NCBI GenBank assembly: GCA_002173415.2
Contig: NHNK02000004.1
Location: 124,001 to 188,000 of the forward strand
Source of the DNA: Marinomonas agarivorans
Lineage (GTDB): Bacteria > Pseudomonadota > Gammaproteobacteria > Pseudomonadales > Marinomonadaceae
Length of the DNA stretch: 64,000 nt
Direction: 5' to 3'
Numbering within the stretch: the first letter of the stretch is position 1; the number at the start of each line of letters is the position of its first letter. Below, one piece after another: positions 37,434 to 45,416 of the stretch. A program made the position numbers and the translations under genes. A model generated the notes under the pieces. The model worked only from the letters and a program-made list of their open reading frames with translations. It was not told the origin of the DNA and did no database searches.

Positions 37434-38359
37434 AATCACGGCCTTCCCCAGATACATTGCTCCCAACATCGAAGCAAGATGCTGTTACTGAAAACCATTG
37501 GCAAGCATTAGCACATTTTACTGATGCACGAATTGGCCTAGGTCGTGCTGGAGTCAGCATACCAACAGGCCACTCCCTTGCTTTTCAACTGGCTCACGCT
37601 CAGGCCATTGACGCCGTACATGCTAAACTGGACACCCACTCTTTACTTGATGACGTTAAAGCATCGATAAATCAAACATCCCACTTATCCCAAACAACTG
37701 GATTTAATCATTTATTTGGAAAATCGCCTTTACTACTCCACAGTCAAGCTGTTGATAGAACACAATACTTGCAACGGCCTGACTTAGGCCGGCGTTTAAA
37801 TGACACCTCAGTCGCTCTGCTTGAGCAATATAGGCACAGTTCAACCCAACATTACCACTTAGCAGTTGCCATTGTTGATGGCTTGTCTTCGTTAGCGATT
37901 GCCCAAAATGCACTTCCCTTCTTGCAAGCACTTTCTGAGCTACTTGTGATTTCAACCGATAGCAAGAAGAACTGGCAAACTGCTCCTGTTTGTGTCGTTG
38001 AACAAGGACGAGTAGCCATTGGCGATGAAATATGTGAGCAATTACAGGCAGATTGTGTTCTCGTTCTTATTGGTGAACGTCCTGGGCTCAGTTCACCAGA
38101 CAGCTTAGGGCTCTACTTAACATGGGGAGCTAGAGTCGGTTATACCGACGCATATCGTAACTGCATCTCGAACATCCGCCCAGCCGGACTGCATTATCAA
38201 GACGCCGCTAACAAAGCCTGCTATCTGCTAAATGAAGCTCGAACCCGCGGGCTGTCAGGTGTCGAGCTCAAAGACAGATCGACTGACCAGACCATAAACA
38301 TGGATCAAAAAACTGACAACCTTCTTATTGCCCCTTTCCAGAAGACGCAGGAGAAATAG
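37430..38359 (+). CDS. eutC: Ethanolamine ammonia-lyase, small subunit
   Basis: A 309-residue EutC that completes the cobalamin site. Conserved stretches are LTDARIGLGRAG-like (here FTDARIGLGRAGVSIPTGHS), YLQRPDLGRRLND, AIVDGLSSLAIAQNA and LIGERPGLSSPDSLGLYLTW. The start ATGA overlaps the eutB stop, with GAGGA inside eutB as ribosome site, so the two subunits are translationally coupled. The C-terminal ~30 residues are extra and polar. Confidence 0.94.
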   Translation: MKSRPSPDTLLPTSKQDAVTENHWQALAHFTDARIGLGRAGVSIPTGHSLAFQLAHAQAIDAVHAKLDTHSLLDDVKASINQTSHLSQTTGFNHLFGKSPLLLHSQAVDRTQYLQRPDLGRRLNDTSVALLEQYRHSSTQHYHLAVAIVDGLSSLAIAQNALPFLQALSELLVISTDSKKNWQTAPVCVVEQGRVAIGDEICEQLQADCVLVLIGERPGLSSPDSLGLYLTWGARVGYTDAYRNCISNIRPAGLHYQDAANKACYLLNEARTRGLSGVELKDRSTDQTINMDQKTDNLLIAPFQKTQEK

Positions 38360-38426
38360 AAGTAAAAAAAGCGAAAATGTAGTAACAGATTAATCGTATT
38401 CCATCTAATAAAAGGAGAGTAAAACT

Positions 38427-39779
38427 ATGACGACAGAACTACCTTACCTCGAGTCTCTACAAGCTACTCTTAATGCTCAACAGGCAGCTTTTGAAATGCA
38501 TCAGGCGATGAATATCGAAGTTTTTTATTGGTGGTGCACTGCCATCATGGTCATGATACATGCAGGCTTTCTTGCCTATGAAATGGGCGCATCACGCAGT
38601 AAGAACGCTTTAGCCGCAGGTGTAAAAAACATTTTGGCGCTTGCCGTCATTATTCCAACTTTTTATTTATTTGGTTGGTGGATTTACAACGCTTTTCCAA
38701 CAGGAATCATTCCAGTCGATGCTTCTGCTGCTCTACCCTGGGCCCAAAGTATGGGGCCAGATGTAAAAGATATGGGGACAGGTATTTTTTGGGCCGCTTT
38801 TGCTTTATTTGGCGCGACAACAGGCTCTATCTTATCTGGCGCTGTCATTGAGCGCATTCGTGTTAGTGCTTTTTTGATGCTAACCATCGTCTTAGGTAGT
38901 GGTATTTGGATATTAGCTGGGGCTTGGGGCTGGCATCCAGACGGTTGGATGCTAACAGAGTTTGGCTATCATGATGTTGGGGCATCTGGTGTCGTGCATG
39001 CTATTGCAGGCTTTTTCACCCTTGGTGTACTAATTAATTTAGGGCCACGTGTGGGCAAGTTCATCAATGGCGTACCACAGAAAATCCAAGCTCATAATCT
39101 CCCTATGACACTAATCGGCCTTATGATGATTATCTTTGGTTTTTTTGGTTTTCTGGGTGGCTGCATTATTTTTAATGGTGGTGAGACGGGGTGGACAACC
39201 ATTTATAACACCCCAACGAATCTATCTGCGTTTGCATTCAATACCCTAATGGGGTTTGCTGGCGGTGTGATAGGCTGCTACATGGCCACAAGGGATCCGT
39301 TTTGGACAATGTCTGGTGGACTGGTTGGTATTATTTCTGTCGCTGCTGGTCTCGATTTATACGACCCAGGATTAGCATTTATGATCGCGACTGGTGTCAG
39401 CTTCATTGCCGTTGGCGCAGCAAAACAACTAGAGAAATTAGGTATTGATGATGCGGTTGGTGCTGTTAGTGTGCATGGAGTTACGGGTGTCATCGCCGTT
39501 ATTCTAGTGGGTGTCTTCGCAAGCGGTACACCTAACATGGACGGCAACCCTGCCATCAGCTTGTATGGTCAAGCACTATGCGCATTTGTCATGGCGCTAC
39601 TTGGCTTTGCTTCTGGCTACCTTGTTTCTTACGTGCTGAAAAAGTTCGACCTACTGCGTGTGCCCGCAAACGTAGAAGACTTTGGTTTAGATGAAGTAGA
39701 AGTCTTAGCTCACCCTTATCCAGAAAATGTACCAGCTAAAAATACTCATTCAACAAATGCAATCACAAAAGGAGCATAA
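38427..39779 (+). CDS. Divergent Amt-family ammonium/ethanolamine channel
   Basis: A 450-residue membrane protein with about eleven helices. Amt hallmarks: the periplasmic-half Asp and first twin His in DVGASGVVHAIAG, and the second twin His in AVSVHGVTGVIA. Differences from E. coli AmtB are clear: FGFFGFLGG replaces the usual WFGFNAGS, and DVGAS replaces DFAGG, both near the substrate path. The ribosome site AAAAGGAGAG is strong. It follows eutC by 67 nt and probably shares its transcript. It could export or recapture the ammonia made by EutBC, or carry ethanolamine itself; the latter is inference. Confidence 0.85.
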   Translation: MTTELPYLESLQATLNAQQAAFEMHQAMNIEVFYWWCTAIMVMIHAGFLAYEMGASRSKNALAAGVKNILALAVIIPTFYLFGWWIYNAFPTGIIPVDASAALPWAQSMGPDVKDMGTGIFWAAFALFGATTGSILSGAVIERIRVSAFLMLTIVLGSGIWILAGAWGWHPDGWMLTEFGYHDVGASGVVHAIAGFFTLGVLINLGPRVGKFINGVPQKIQAHNLPMTLIGLMMIIFGFFGFLGGCIIFNGGETGWTTIYNTPTNLSAFAFNTLMGFAGGVIGCYMATRDPFWTMSGGLVGIISVAAGLDLYDPGLAFMIATGVSFIAVGAAKQLEKLGIDDAVGAVSVHGVTGVIAVILVGVFASGTPNMDGNPAISLYGQALCAFVMALLGFASGYLVSYVLKKFDLLRVPANVEDFGLDEVEVLAHPYPENVPAKNTHSTNAITKGA

Positions 39780-39781
39780 CT

Positions 39782-39946
39782 ATGGGGACATCCATCACAA
39801 GTTGGGAAAATGTTACTGCGTATTTTACCTTTGCAGATAATCCTGTAGCGCTTGTGCTATTCAGTCTAGGCGTTGCAGGTATTGTTGCCGGTTTAATACA
39901 CTTTATAGTGAAGCATGAGAAAAAAGCGTTCGAACATCATAAATAG
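39782..39946 (+). CDS. Small single-pass membrane protein (54 residues) linked to the Amt gene
   Basis: A small gene starting 2 nt after the amt stop, with AAGGAGC 9 nt before its ATG. I translated it by hand: 54 residues, MGTSITSWENVTAYFTFAD, one hydrophobic helix about residues 21-43 (PVALVLFSLGVAGIVAGL), then a basic/His tail ending EHHK. The tight spacing and strong ribosome site argue that it is real and made with the Amt protein. It resembles no family I can name. The shape suggests a membrane partner subunit or regulator of the channel. Confidence 0.75.
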   Translation: MGTSITSWENVTAYFTFADNPVALVLFSLGVAGIVAGLIHFIVKHEKKAFEHHK

Positions 39947-39981
39947 ATAGCTAATAATGACACTGCTACAAACGATAATAT

Positions 39982-40026
39982 GGACACCCACCCTAGCACT
40001 TTCAAAAAACGCTTGAGTGGGTGTCC
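39982..40026. terminator. Terminator hairpin at the end of the eut-amt operon
   Basis: GGACACCCAC (39982-39991) pairs perfectly with GTGGGTGTCC (40017-40026) around a 25-nt loop. It lies between convergent genes. The U-tract is poor on both sides, so efficiency is uncertain. Confidence 0.65.
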
Positions 40027-40036
40027 TTATAGTCAA

Positions 40037-41116
40037 TCATTTCTTCTGCCGTGCATGGTAGATAGCAAAGCCTTGCTCTCTCAATAAGCGTGTGTGTGTT
40101 CCCAATGCGGCATTCAATAAATTCGGGTAGGGTAAAAAGTCATTAGCAACAACAAATAATTCACCGTTAAGCGTAAGGTGTGCCTTAATGCCCATAAACA
40201 ACTGTTCAGCAATGCTATAGTCTGTATTGATGCCTGTATGAAATGGCGGGTTGCTAATTACATAATTGAAACGACCTTTAATATCACGTAGACCATTGGA
40301 TGCCACAAGGGTCAATTGAGCACTTAGGTTATTTGCTGCAAAGGTAAGTTCTGTGGCTTTTAGTGCAAGAGCGCTATCATCAAGAGCAGTAATACTGGCG
40401 CCCGTATGTTGAGCCAACCAAGCGGCAATAATGCCATCACCGCAACCAAAGTCGAGAATACGAGCATCCTGCACTTGGCTCATAAAGCGGTGTTTGCTTA
40501 AATGTTCTAGTAGTAATTTTGTACCCACATCCAATTTGCCATGCCCAAAGACACCAGGCAGACTCACCAAGGTGAGAGTTTGACCGGCAATATCTTGCTG
40601 CCAGGATTGCAACCAATCCTCTAATCGAAATAAGGAACTTGGCTGCGATTTCTCTCCACAATAGAGCATACAATGCCTAGCGCTATCGACTTTGCCCACA
40701 TTATCAAGCAATGGCTGTAATTTTTTATGTGAAGATTTGACCCCACTTTTATTGTCTCCAACTAACCAAACCTTACCCGTTAACGCTAAATGGGGCAGAG
40801 TGGCAGCAAGCAAGTAGTCCAATAACTCTTTTGCCTTCGGTTGGTACAAAATAATATGGTCAAAGTCTGTTGCTGTGCCATCAGGTAACGTCGCAGCAAA
40901 AATTAATTGCTCTTCAGGCATGCCAATATGCAATAACTGGTCATATATGGTTTTTGATTGACACCATGCGGTTACTTGTAGCTTTCGATCTGTTAGATCA
41001 GAGTGTGCGTGAACCAACTCAAAGGGAAAAATGTCCTCAGGGTTAGCAACAAGTACTTTGCCAGTAAAATCGTCAATGGAGCGTTCAAGTAGTAAACTGG
41101 CGGCATTAAGCTTCAT
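40037..41116 (-). CDS. rsmC: 16S rRNA (guanine-1207-N2)-methyltransferase
   Basis: A 359-residue two-domain enzyme. The N-terminal half is the inactive methyltransferase-like domain (about 1-180). The C-terminal catalytic domain has the SAM motif ARILDFGCGDGIIAAWLA and the base-flipping motif ISNPPFHTG. It methylates G1207 in the 30S subunit. The start overlaps the ChaC-like gene by 11 nt. Length fits the family (about 340). Confidence 0.93.
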   Translation of the reverse strand: MKLNAASLLLERSIDDFTGKVLVANPEDIFPFELVHAHSDLTDRKLQVTAWCQSKTIYDQLLHIGMPEEQLIFAATLPDGTATDFDHIILYQPKAKELLDYLLAATLPHLALTGKVWLVGDNKSGVKSSHKKLQPLLDNVGKVDSARHCMLYCGEKSQPSSLFRLEDWLQSWQQDIAGQTLTLVSLPGVFGHGKLDVGTKLLLEHLSKHRFMSQVQDARILDFGCGDGIIAAWLAQHTGASITALDDSALALKATELTFAANNLSAQLTLVASNGLRDIKGRFNYVISNPPFHTGINTDYSIAEQLFMGIKAHLTLNGELFVVANDFLPYPNLLNAALGTHTRLLREQGFAIYHARQKK

Positions 41117-41714
41117 AAGTATCCAAAAACATCTTAGTGGGTTGATCGGTTGCTAAAGTAAGCCACTCGGTTAGCTCAGTGGTATCCAATTCTGGCTGCA
41201 CTCTTGGATACCGAGGTTCTTGCCGATCATTTACCAGTTCATGTTGCCAACCTTGGGTCATATGCACAAAGTCATGAGCGAAGTCATGACCGATATCCAA
41301 GCAGCCAGCCAAAATTACATCCAGATAGCTCAATACAATAGGGCAATGTTGACTTGGATGAGTAATGGTTTGGCTGTAATAGATCCAAACGTCACCTTCA
41401 GGTAAAGATCGACCTTGGTAGGTTTTTAATTGTGAGGGAGAGATGAGCGCTCTTTGATAGCCTTGCTCTCTTTCGTCAAAGGCAGGTAATTCGTTTTCAT
41501 CAATCTCAATAAGCACACCGTTGCAATTGGCATTTTCATCTCGTACTACCGCAACAGAGCTCATGCCAAACTCACTTGTCATTATGGACCAATAGCGCTG
41601 ATAACCACTCAATAAAACTGGCCAAGTTTGGCCTGTTTCGCCTGTTTTAGCCCGACTGGTTGCGCTAATTAAACTACCGTAACCAAAAAGAAAATGTCGC
41701 TTTTTACTACTCAT
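41106..41714 (-). CDS. Gamma-glutamylcyclotransferase (ChaC/GGCT-like)
   Basis: A 202-residue protein of the gamma-glutamylcyclotransferase fold. The substrate loop FGYGSLIS is near the N-terminus, and the catalytic Glu is probably in AFDEREQGYQRALI. Related enzymes release 5-oxoproline from gamma-glutamyl peptides or glutathione. Start taken at ATG 41714 (MSSKKRHFLFGYGSLI); an earlier ATG at 41723 adds three residues. Overlaps rsmC. Confidence 0.82.
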   Translation of the reverse strand: MSSKKRHFLFGYGSLISATSRAKTGETGQTWPVLLSGYQRYWSIMTSEFGMSSVAVVRDENANCNGVLIEIDENELPAFDEREQGYQRALISPSQLKTYQGRSLPEGDVWIYYSQTITHPSQHCPIVLSYLDVILAGCLDIGHDFAHDFVHMTQGWQHELVNDRQEPRYPRVQPELDTTELTEWLTLATDQPTKMFLDTYEA

Positions 41715-41846
41715 TGACTGCACTTTTATTTATTTGAAACAACACCAAACATTATAAATGCCGGTAAATAAAATTAAAAATAACCGTGCCATCGAAATAC
41801 CTTCTTGCTAAGAAGATATTTCTTCCGTGGCTATTTTTTGTCGCTT

Positions 41847-42443
41847 TTAATGGTGATCGTGCCCTGAATGTTGGTGATGACCATGTCCTTTTTTATGCTT
41901 ACTGTGCGGGTTCACTATGTCGTCTGGCGCAAGGATATTCGCCATTAACTCGACTTTCTCTCCATTATGAAAAGTCAGTGTTAGAGTCGCTGTGTCCCCA
42001 GCAACCAGAGGCTGAGATAAATCAAACAGCATGACGTGCAAACCACCCGGCTGAAACAGTACTTTCTTATTGGCCGGCAAATGTGCTGATTTAATTTGTC
42101 GCATACTCATCGCGCCATCAGCCATAAAGTGATTATGTAATTCCGTGGTTTTTGCCACACTGCTGCTTGCTCCTGTCAGCAGTAAATCCTCATTTGTATG
42201 GTTGATAAGAGTAAAATACGCAGCGCTATTTTTCGCACCTGGTGGTGTGGCACGTATGTAAGCCTCTTGAACAAGGATTTGCTCATGTTTATGCTGATTA
42301 TGCTTATGTTCATGGCTACTTTTTGCATGATGATGCTTATGTTGCTCTTCGTTTCCACCAGAATGGTCCGCCTGCACAGGTAAAACCATGATTAACCCAC
42401 TGAGTATGGAAAAGTGTATCAGTGATAATTTTAGTTGTTTCAT
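41847..42443 (-). CDS. Periplasmic copper chaperone, PCu(A)C family, His-rich at both ends
   Basis: A 198-residue exported protein: signal peptide (about 1-25, cut after VQA), a His-rich segment (25-55), the PCuAC core with the copper motif H-N-H-F-M ... M-S-M-R ... GGLHVMLF, and a second His-rich tail ending HSGHDHH. Core His and Met residues for Cu(I) are intact. PCuAC proteins deliver copper to cytochrome oxidase or buffer it. Extra His clusters would also bind Cu(II) or zinc. The upstream DNA has repeats (42465-42516). Confidence 0.9.
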   Translation of the reverse strand: MKQLKLSLIHFSILSGLIMVLPVQADHSGGNEEQHKHHHAKSSHEHKHNQHKHEQILVQEAYIRATPPGAKNSAAYFTLINHTNEDLLLTGASSSVAKTTELHNHFMADGAMSMRQIKSAHLPANKKVLFQPGGLHVMLFDLSQPLVAGDTATLTLTFHNGEKVELMANILAPDDIVNPHSKHKKGHGHHQHSGHDHH

Positions 42444-42464
42444 AAAAGTCTCTTTTAAAACAGT

Positions 42465-42516
42465 TAGTTACAATAACTATGTATTGTTGATCGTAAGTCC
42501 TTGTTGTTGATCGTAA
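42465..42516. promoter_or_regulatory. Candidate operator: palindrome plus two direct repeats upstream of the PCuAC gene
   Basis: TAGTTA-CAA-TAACTA (42465-42479) is a perfect inverted repeat. Two identical copies of TTGTTGATCGTAA follow at 42484-42496 and 42504-42516, spaced exactly 20 bp, about two helical turns. They lie 22-74 nt before the PCuAC start. The repeats are seen; regulator identity is unknown. Confidence 0.45.
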
Positions 42517-42569
42517 CTAGATAGATTTTTCAGTTAAACAAGGTTTTTAACCTATCTAGGTTAGAAGCG

Positions 42570-42989
42570 TTAACTCACCGTACCAGCAGGCGGCGCTCTA
42601 GGAAGGCGTAAAGTAAGATACGTTATGGGGGTGACAGTTTGGTGAGAGTATCGAGTTGATTGATCTATAAAAGGCGTGAGCAGAGGCTTTTTTTGTTCTG
42701 TTGGTAAGTAAAAATCCGTTAAAACATTACATTTACAGTGTTCTGTGAAGGCTGTTGCAGATGTTTCATATGAAACACTTCCCTTTTCGAAAGGCTCAAC
42801 TTTTAAGTAAATAACACCACTTTTTAGACTGCAAACGCGAATATACTCAACGCCATTAGACGAACCCTGAGTAGGTAATAACCAAGCAGAAAAAAGGATA
42901 CCACACCAAGTCAGTAGTATTATCCTTGCTTGATTTCTCTGATTCAGATTATTACTAGAAAAAGTCTTATTTGCGAATATCAAAATCAT
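42570..42989 (-). CDS. DUF2946-like small membrane protein
   Basis: A 139-residue protein with one N-terminal membrane segment (about 24-42) and a periplasmic part with Cys residues (VEYIRVCSLKSGVIYLKVEP and HCKCNVL). The ending LRLPRAPPAGTVS resembles the RAPP-type end of DUF2946 proteins, which often neighbour copper genes. The link is suggestive, not firm. It is upstream of the PCuAC gene on the same strand with 126 nt between. Confidence 0.55.
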   Translation of the reverse strand: MILIFANKTFSSNNLNQRNQARIILLTWCGILFSAWLLPTQGSSNGVEYIRVCSLKSGVIYLKVEPFEKGSVSYETSATAFTEHCKCNVLTDFYLPTEQKKPLLTPFIDQSTRYSHQTVTPITYLTLRLPRAPPAGTVS

Positions 42990-43032
42990 CAGGCCTTTTT
43001 ACGATAGTAAACATTCACTTTCTATATAAGCC

Positions 43033-44604
43033 TTACAAGAAGTGGTTTCGTACTTGTTGAGATAGAATTTCCAGTGCCATTTTTAACTTTTCTTTTGGTG
43101 TTTGAGTAAAGCCTAACACAAAGCCCTGCTGGGGTAATTGCGCTTTATCGTCATTCACTAAAGATGAGGATTGCACATAGTGCTTACTCAAAGAGCTAAT
43201 GTAAATGTGGCGTTTAACAAGGCATTCTTCTATATGTTGATCTAACTCCTTAGGTTCCGTGCCGTTTTTAACTCCAGCAGTTTGTTCATGTCGTTTGATC
43301 CAGTGGGGCTTGAAGCACAATAAGGTATGCATACCGCCAGCAGGTTTTTGCCAAGTGAAATAAAGTGCTAACTGTTTGTTTAATATAGTGTTTACATAGT
43401 TTCGTTTATCAAGATAAAGACGTCGCATACGTCTCAAATGCGCAGAAAAACCACCTGTTTCAATAAAATCGGCTAAAACCGCCTGCATGGGTAATGAAGC
43501 AGAACTACCAATTTGTTGTTGGCTGACTTTAATTGCCTCTATTTTACTTTTTGGTGCGACGATGAAACCCAAACGTAAACTGCGAAATAGCACTTTAGAG
43601 AAACTACCAATAAAGAAGGTACTTTGACTCGCATCTAGGCTCATTAGAGGAATACCAACTCTACCGTGATAAAGGAACTCGTTGTCATAGTCGTCTTCGA
43701 TTAGCCAGAGTCTGTTATCATTACCTGTTTTTTCGGCTTCTGTTTTGCAATTCATCAATAAAGACAACCAATCTTGACGCCGGCTCGAACTCATTATCGT
43801 GCCTAAAGGGTACTGGCGATTAGGTGTAATTAGGGCAATATTAGGCTGTTTGCGTTTTGTCGATTGCAACTCTGGGAGAGTAGCGCCTTCATGATCAACA
43901 GGCAGATTATGAACATTGCCACCCAGCCAAGAGAAGACATTTGCTATGGGAGGAAAGCAAGGGGTTTCAAGCCAAACCGTTTGTTGTTTAGAATTGGCCG
44001 ATTCAATCAAGGCATTGGTTAAAATGCTTAGTGCATCTCGGTTGCCTGCTGTAATAATAATTTGCTCTTCATCGCACTGTAAGCCACGCAGATTTTTAAG
44101 GTAATCTACCAATTGCCTTTTTAATTCTGGTAACCCAGAGTTATAAAAACCTTGCATGATTTTTTCGTCTGGATTTAACCAACTACGACGCATTGATGCG
44201 GCCCATGCTCGATTAGGAAAAGCGTTTACGTCCGCACCAGAATGCAAAAAAATCTCTTCTTTCTTTTCTACCCAATCGCTATTAAGTAATTTCTTTCTCG
44301 CAACCTCTGCCGCTGACTCATGATCATTGACATGCAGTGTTGGTAATAACTCAGCAACAAAAACTCCCTGCTTTGGTTTTGTAACTAAAAACCCTTCTGC
44401 AATGAGAATATCGTAACTTTTGATTGTTGTCGTTCGAGAGACACCCAAACTTTTTGCTAACTCTCGAGTGGAGGGAATTTTTTCACCAGACAGTAAATCG
44501 CCTGCGGCAATTTTGCTTTTTAATTGTTCCACTATCTGCTGATAACTGGTTTGAGAAGAAGCTGGGTCAAGACTTACCGTCAGGAAGAGATCTACATTGC
44601 TCAT
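43033..44604 (-). CDS. MocR-family regulator (GntR DNA-binding plus aminotransferase-fold domain)
   Basis: A 523-residue regulator. The N-terminal GntR winged helix (about 20-90) includes KIPSTRELAKSLGVSRTTTI. A linker leads into a fold-type I aminotransferase domain with the PLP lysine in FIGSFSKVLFRSLRLGF and the phosphate region ITAGNRDALSILTNAL. MocR members (PdxR, GabR) sense PLP or an amine adduct. It is divergent from paiB and a PNPOx-like gene, its probable targets. Its candidate operator overlaps its own leader. Confidence 0.9.
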   Translation of the reverse strand: MSNVDLFLTVSLDPASSQTSYQQIVEQLKSKIAAGDLLSGEKIPSTRELAKSLGVSRTTTIKSYDILIAEGFLVTKPKQGVFVAELLPTLHVNDHESAAEVARKKLLNSDWVEKKEEIFLHSGADVNAFPNRAWAASMRRSWLNPDEKIMQGFYNSGLPELKRQLVDYLKNLRGLQCDEEQIIITAGNRDALSILTNALIESANSKQQTVWLETPCFPPIANVFSWLGGNVHNLPVDHEGATLPELQSTKRKQPNIALITPNRQYPLGTIMSSSRRQDWLSLLMNCKTEAEKTGNDNRLWLIEDDYDNEFLYHGRVGIPLMSLDASQSTFFIGSFSKVLFRSLRLGFIVAPKSKIEAIKVSQQQIGSSASLPMQAVLADFIETGGFSAHLRRMRRLYLDKRNYVNTILNKQLALYFTWQKPAGGMHTLLCFKPHWIKRHEQTAGVKNGTEPKELDQHIEECLVKRHIYISSLSKHYVQSSSLVNDDKAQLPQQGFVLGFTQTPKEKLKMALEILSQQVRNHFL

Positions 44605-44606
44605 TA

Positions 44607-44653
44607 CTGGTATGCCCTTTTATTTTTTATCTGGATATTTTTATCATACCCAG
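44607..44653. promoter_or_regulatory. Candidate MocR operator with three related half-sites
   Basis: CTGGTATG (44607-44614), CTGGATAT (44631-44638) and inverted CATACCCAG (44645-44653) lie between mocR and paiB. Two direct and one inverted copy of an ATACCAG-like element match the site arrangement described for MocR regulators such as GabR, whose half-site is ATACCA. Confidence 0.55.
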
Positions 44654-44716
44654 AAAAGTCTAGTCTGTACAAAGTAAGATTACAAATAAAAGCATTTTCA
44701 CTAAGAGAGAAAAGCA

Positions 44717-45346
44717 ATGTTCATCACGAAAAACTTCCGACAAGACAACATAGAGCAGTTACGATCTCTTATATGCAGCTATCCTTTTGCAACATTCATT
44801 ACTCATACGAAAGATCAGTTAGAAGTAAATCATTTGCCTTTTTACTTACACCAAAGCAATGGCAAAGATCGTTTGCAAGGCCATATCGCTAGAGCTAACC
44901 CTCTATGGAAAAACCTCAAAGAACAGTCAGAAGTGCTTGTAATTTTCCAAGGGCCTCATTGTTATATCTCACCTAGTTATTACCCTTCTAAAAAAGAGAC
45001 AGGAAAAGTTGTACCAACATGGAATTATGTTGTGGTGCAGGTAAAAGGATCAATAACATTTATTGAAGATAAAGCATGGAAAATCGATATGCTTAATCGC
45101 TTAACAGACCAACACGAGACAAAACAAGTTGACCCTTGGTCTGTCGCAGATGCACCTGATGAATACACACAACGACTACTGCATGCAATTGTTGGGATAG
45201 AAGTGGAAGTTTCTTCAATGATTGGAAAATGGAAAGTGAGCCAAAACCAATCGGAAGAAAATAAGCAAGGTGTCATCAATCACTTATCAGAGAGTGATGA
45301 AGTCCACGCTCAAGCAATGGCATCATTTGTTGAAAGCTTCAATTAA
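44717..45346 (+). CDS. PaiB-like FMN-binding protein
   Basis: A 209-residue protein of the PaiB family (FMN-binding split barrel). The N-terminus MFITKNFRQDNIEQLRSLI and the signature FQGPHCYISPSYYPSKKETG, then VPTWNYVVVQVKG, are clear. PaiB was named as a negative regulator of sporulation and protease genes in Bacillus; a flavin- or heme-related enzymatic role is equally possible here. Preceded by a GAGAGAAAAG ribosome site and divergent from the MocR gene. Confidence 0.9.
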   Translation: MFITKNFRQDNIEQLRSLICSYPFATFITHTKDQLEVNHLPFYLHQSNGKDRLQGHIARANPLWKNLKEQSEVLVIFQGPHCYISPSYYPSKKETGKVVPTWNYVVVQVKGSITFIEDKAWKIDMLNRLTDQHETKQVDPWSVADAPDEYTQRLLHAIVGIEVEVSSMIGKWKVSQNQSEENKQGVINHLSESDEVHAQAMASFVESFN

Positions 45347-45416
45347 AGATGCCTTATTTCATAGACGTAATTTACTCCTAGAACACAGTGTATTAATTCA
45401 TAATAAAGGTCATCAT

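Noticed and set aside
36000-39946. Ethanolamine microcompartment
   Set aside because: No shell (EutK/L/M/N/S) or EutA/EutJ genes; only the lyase and membrane proteins.
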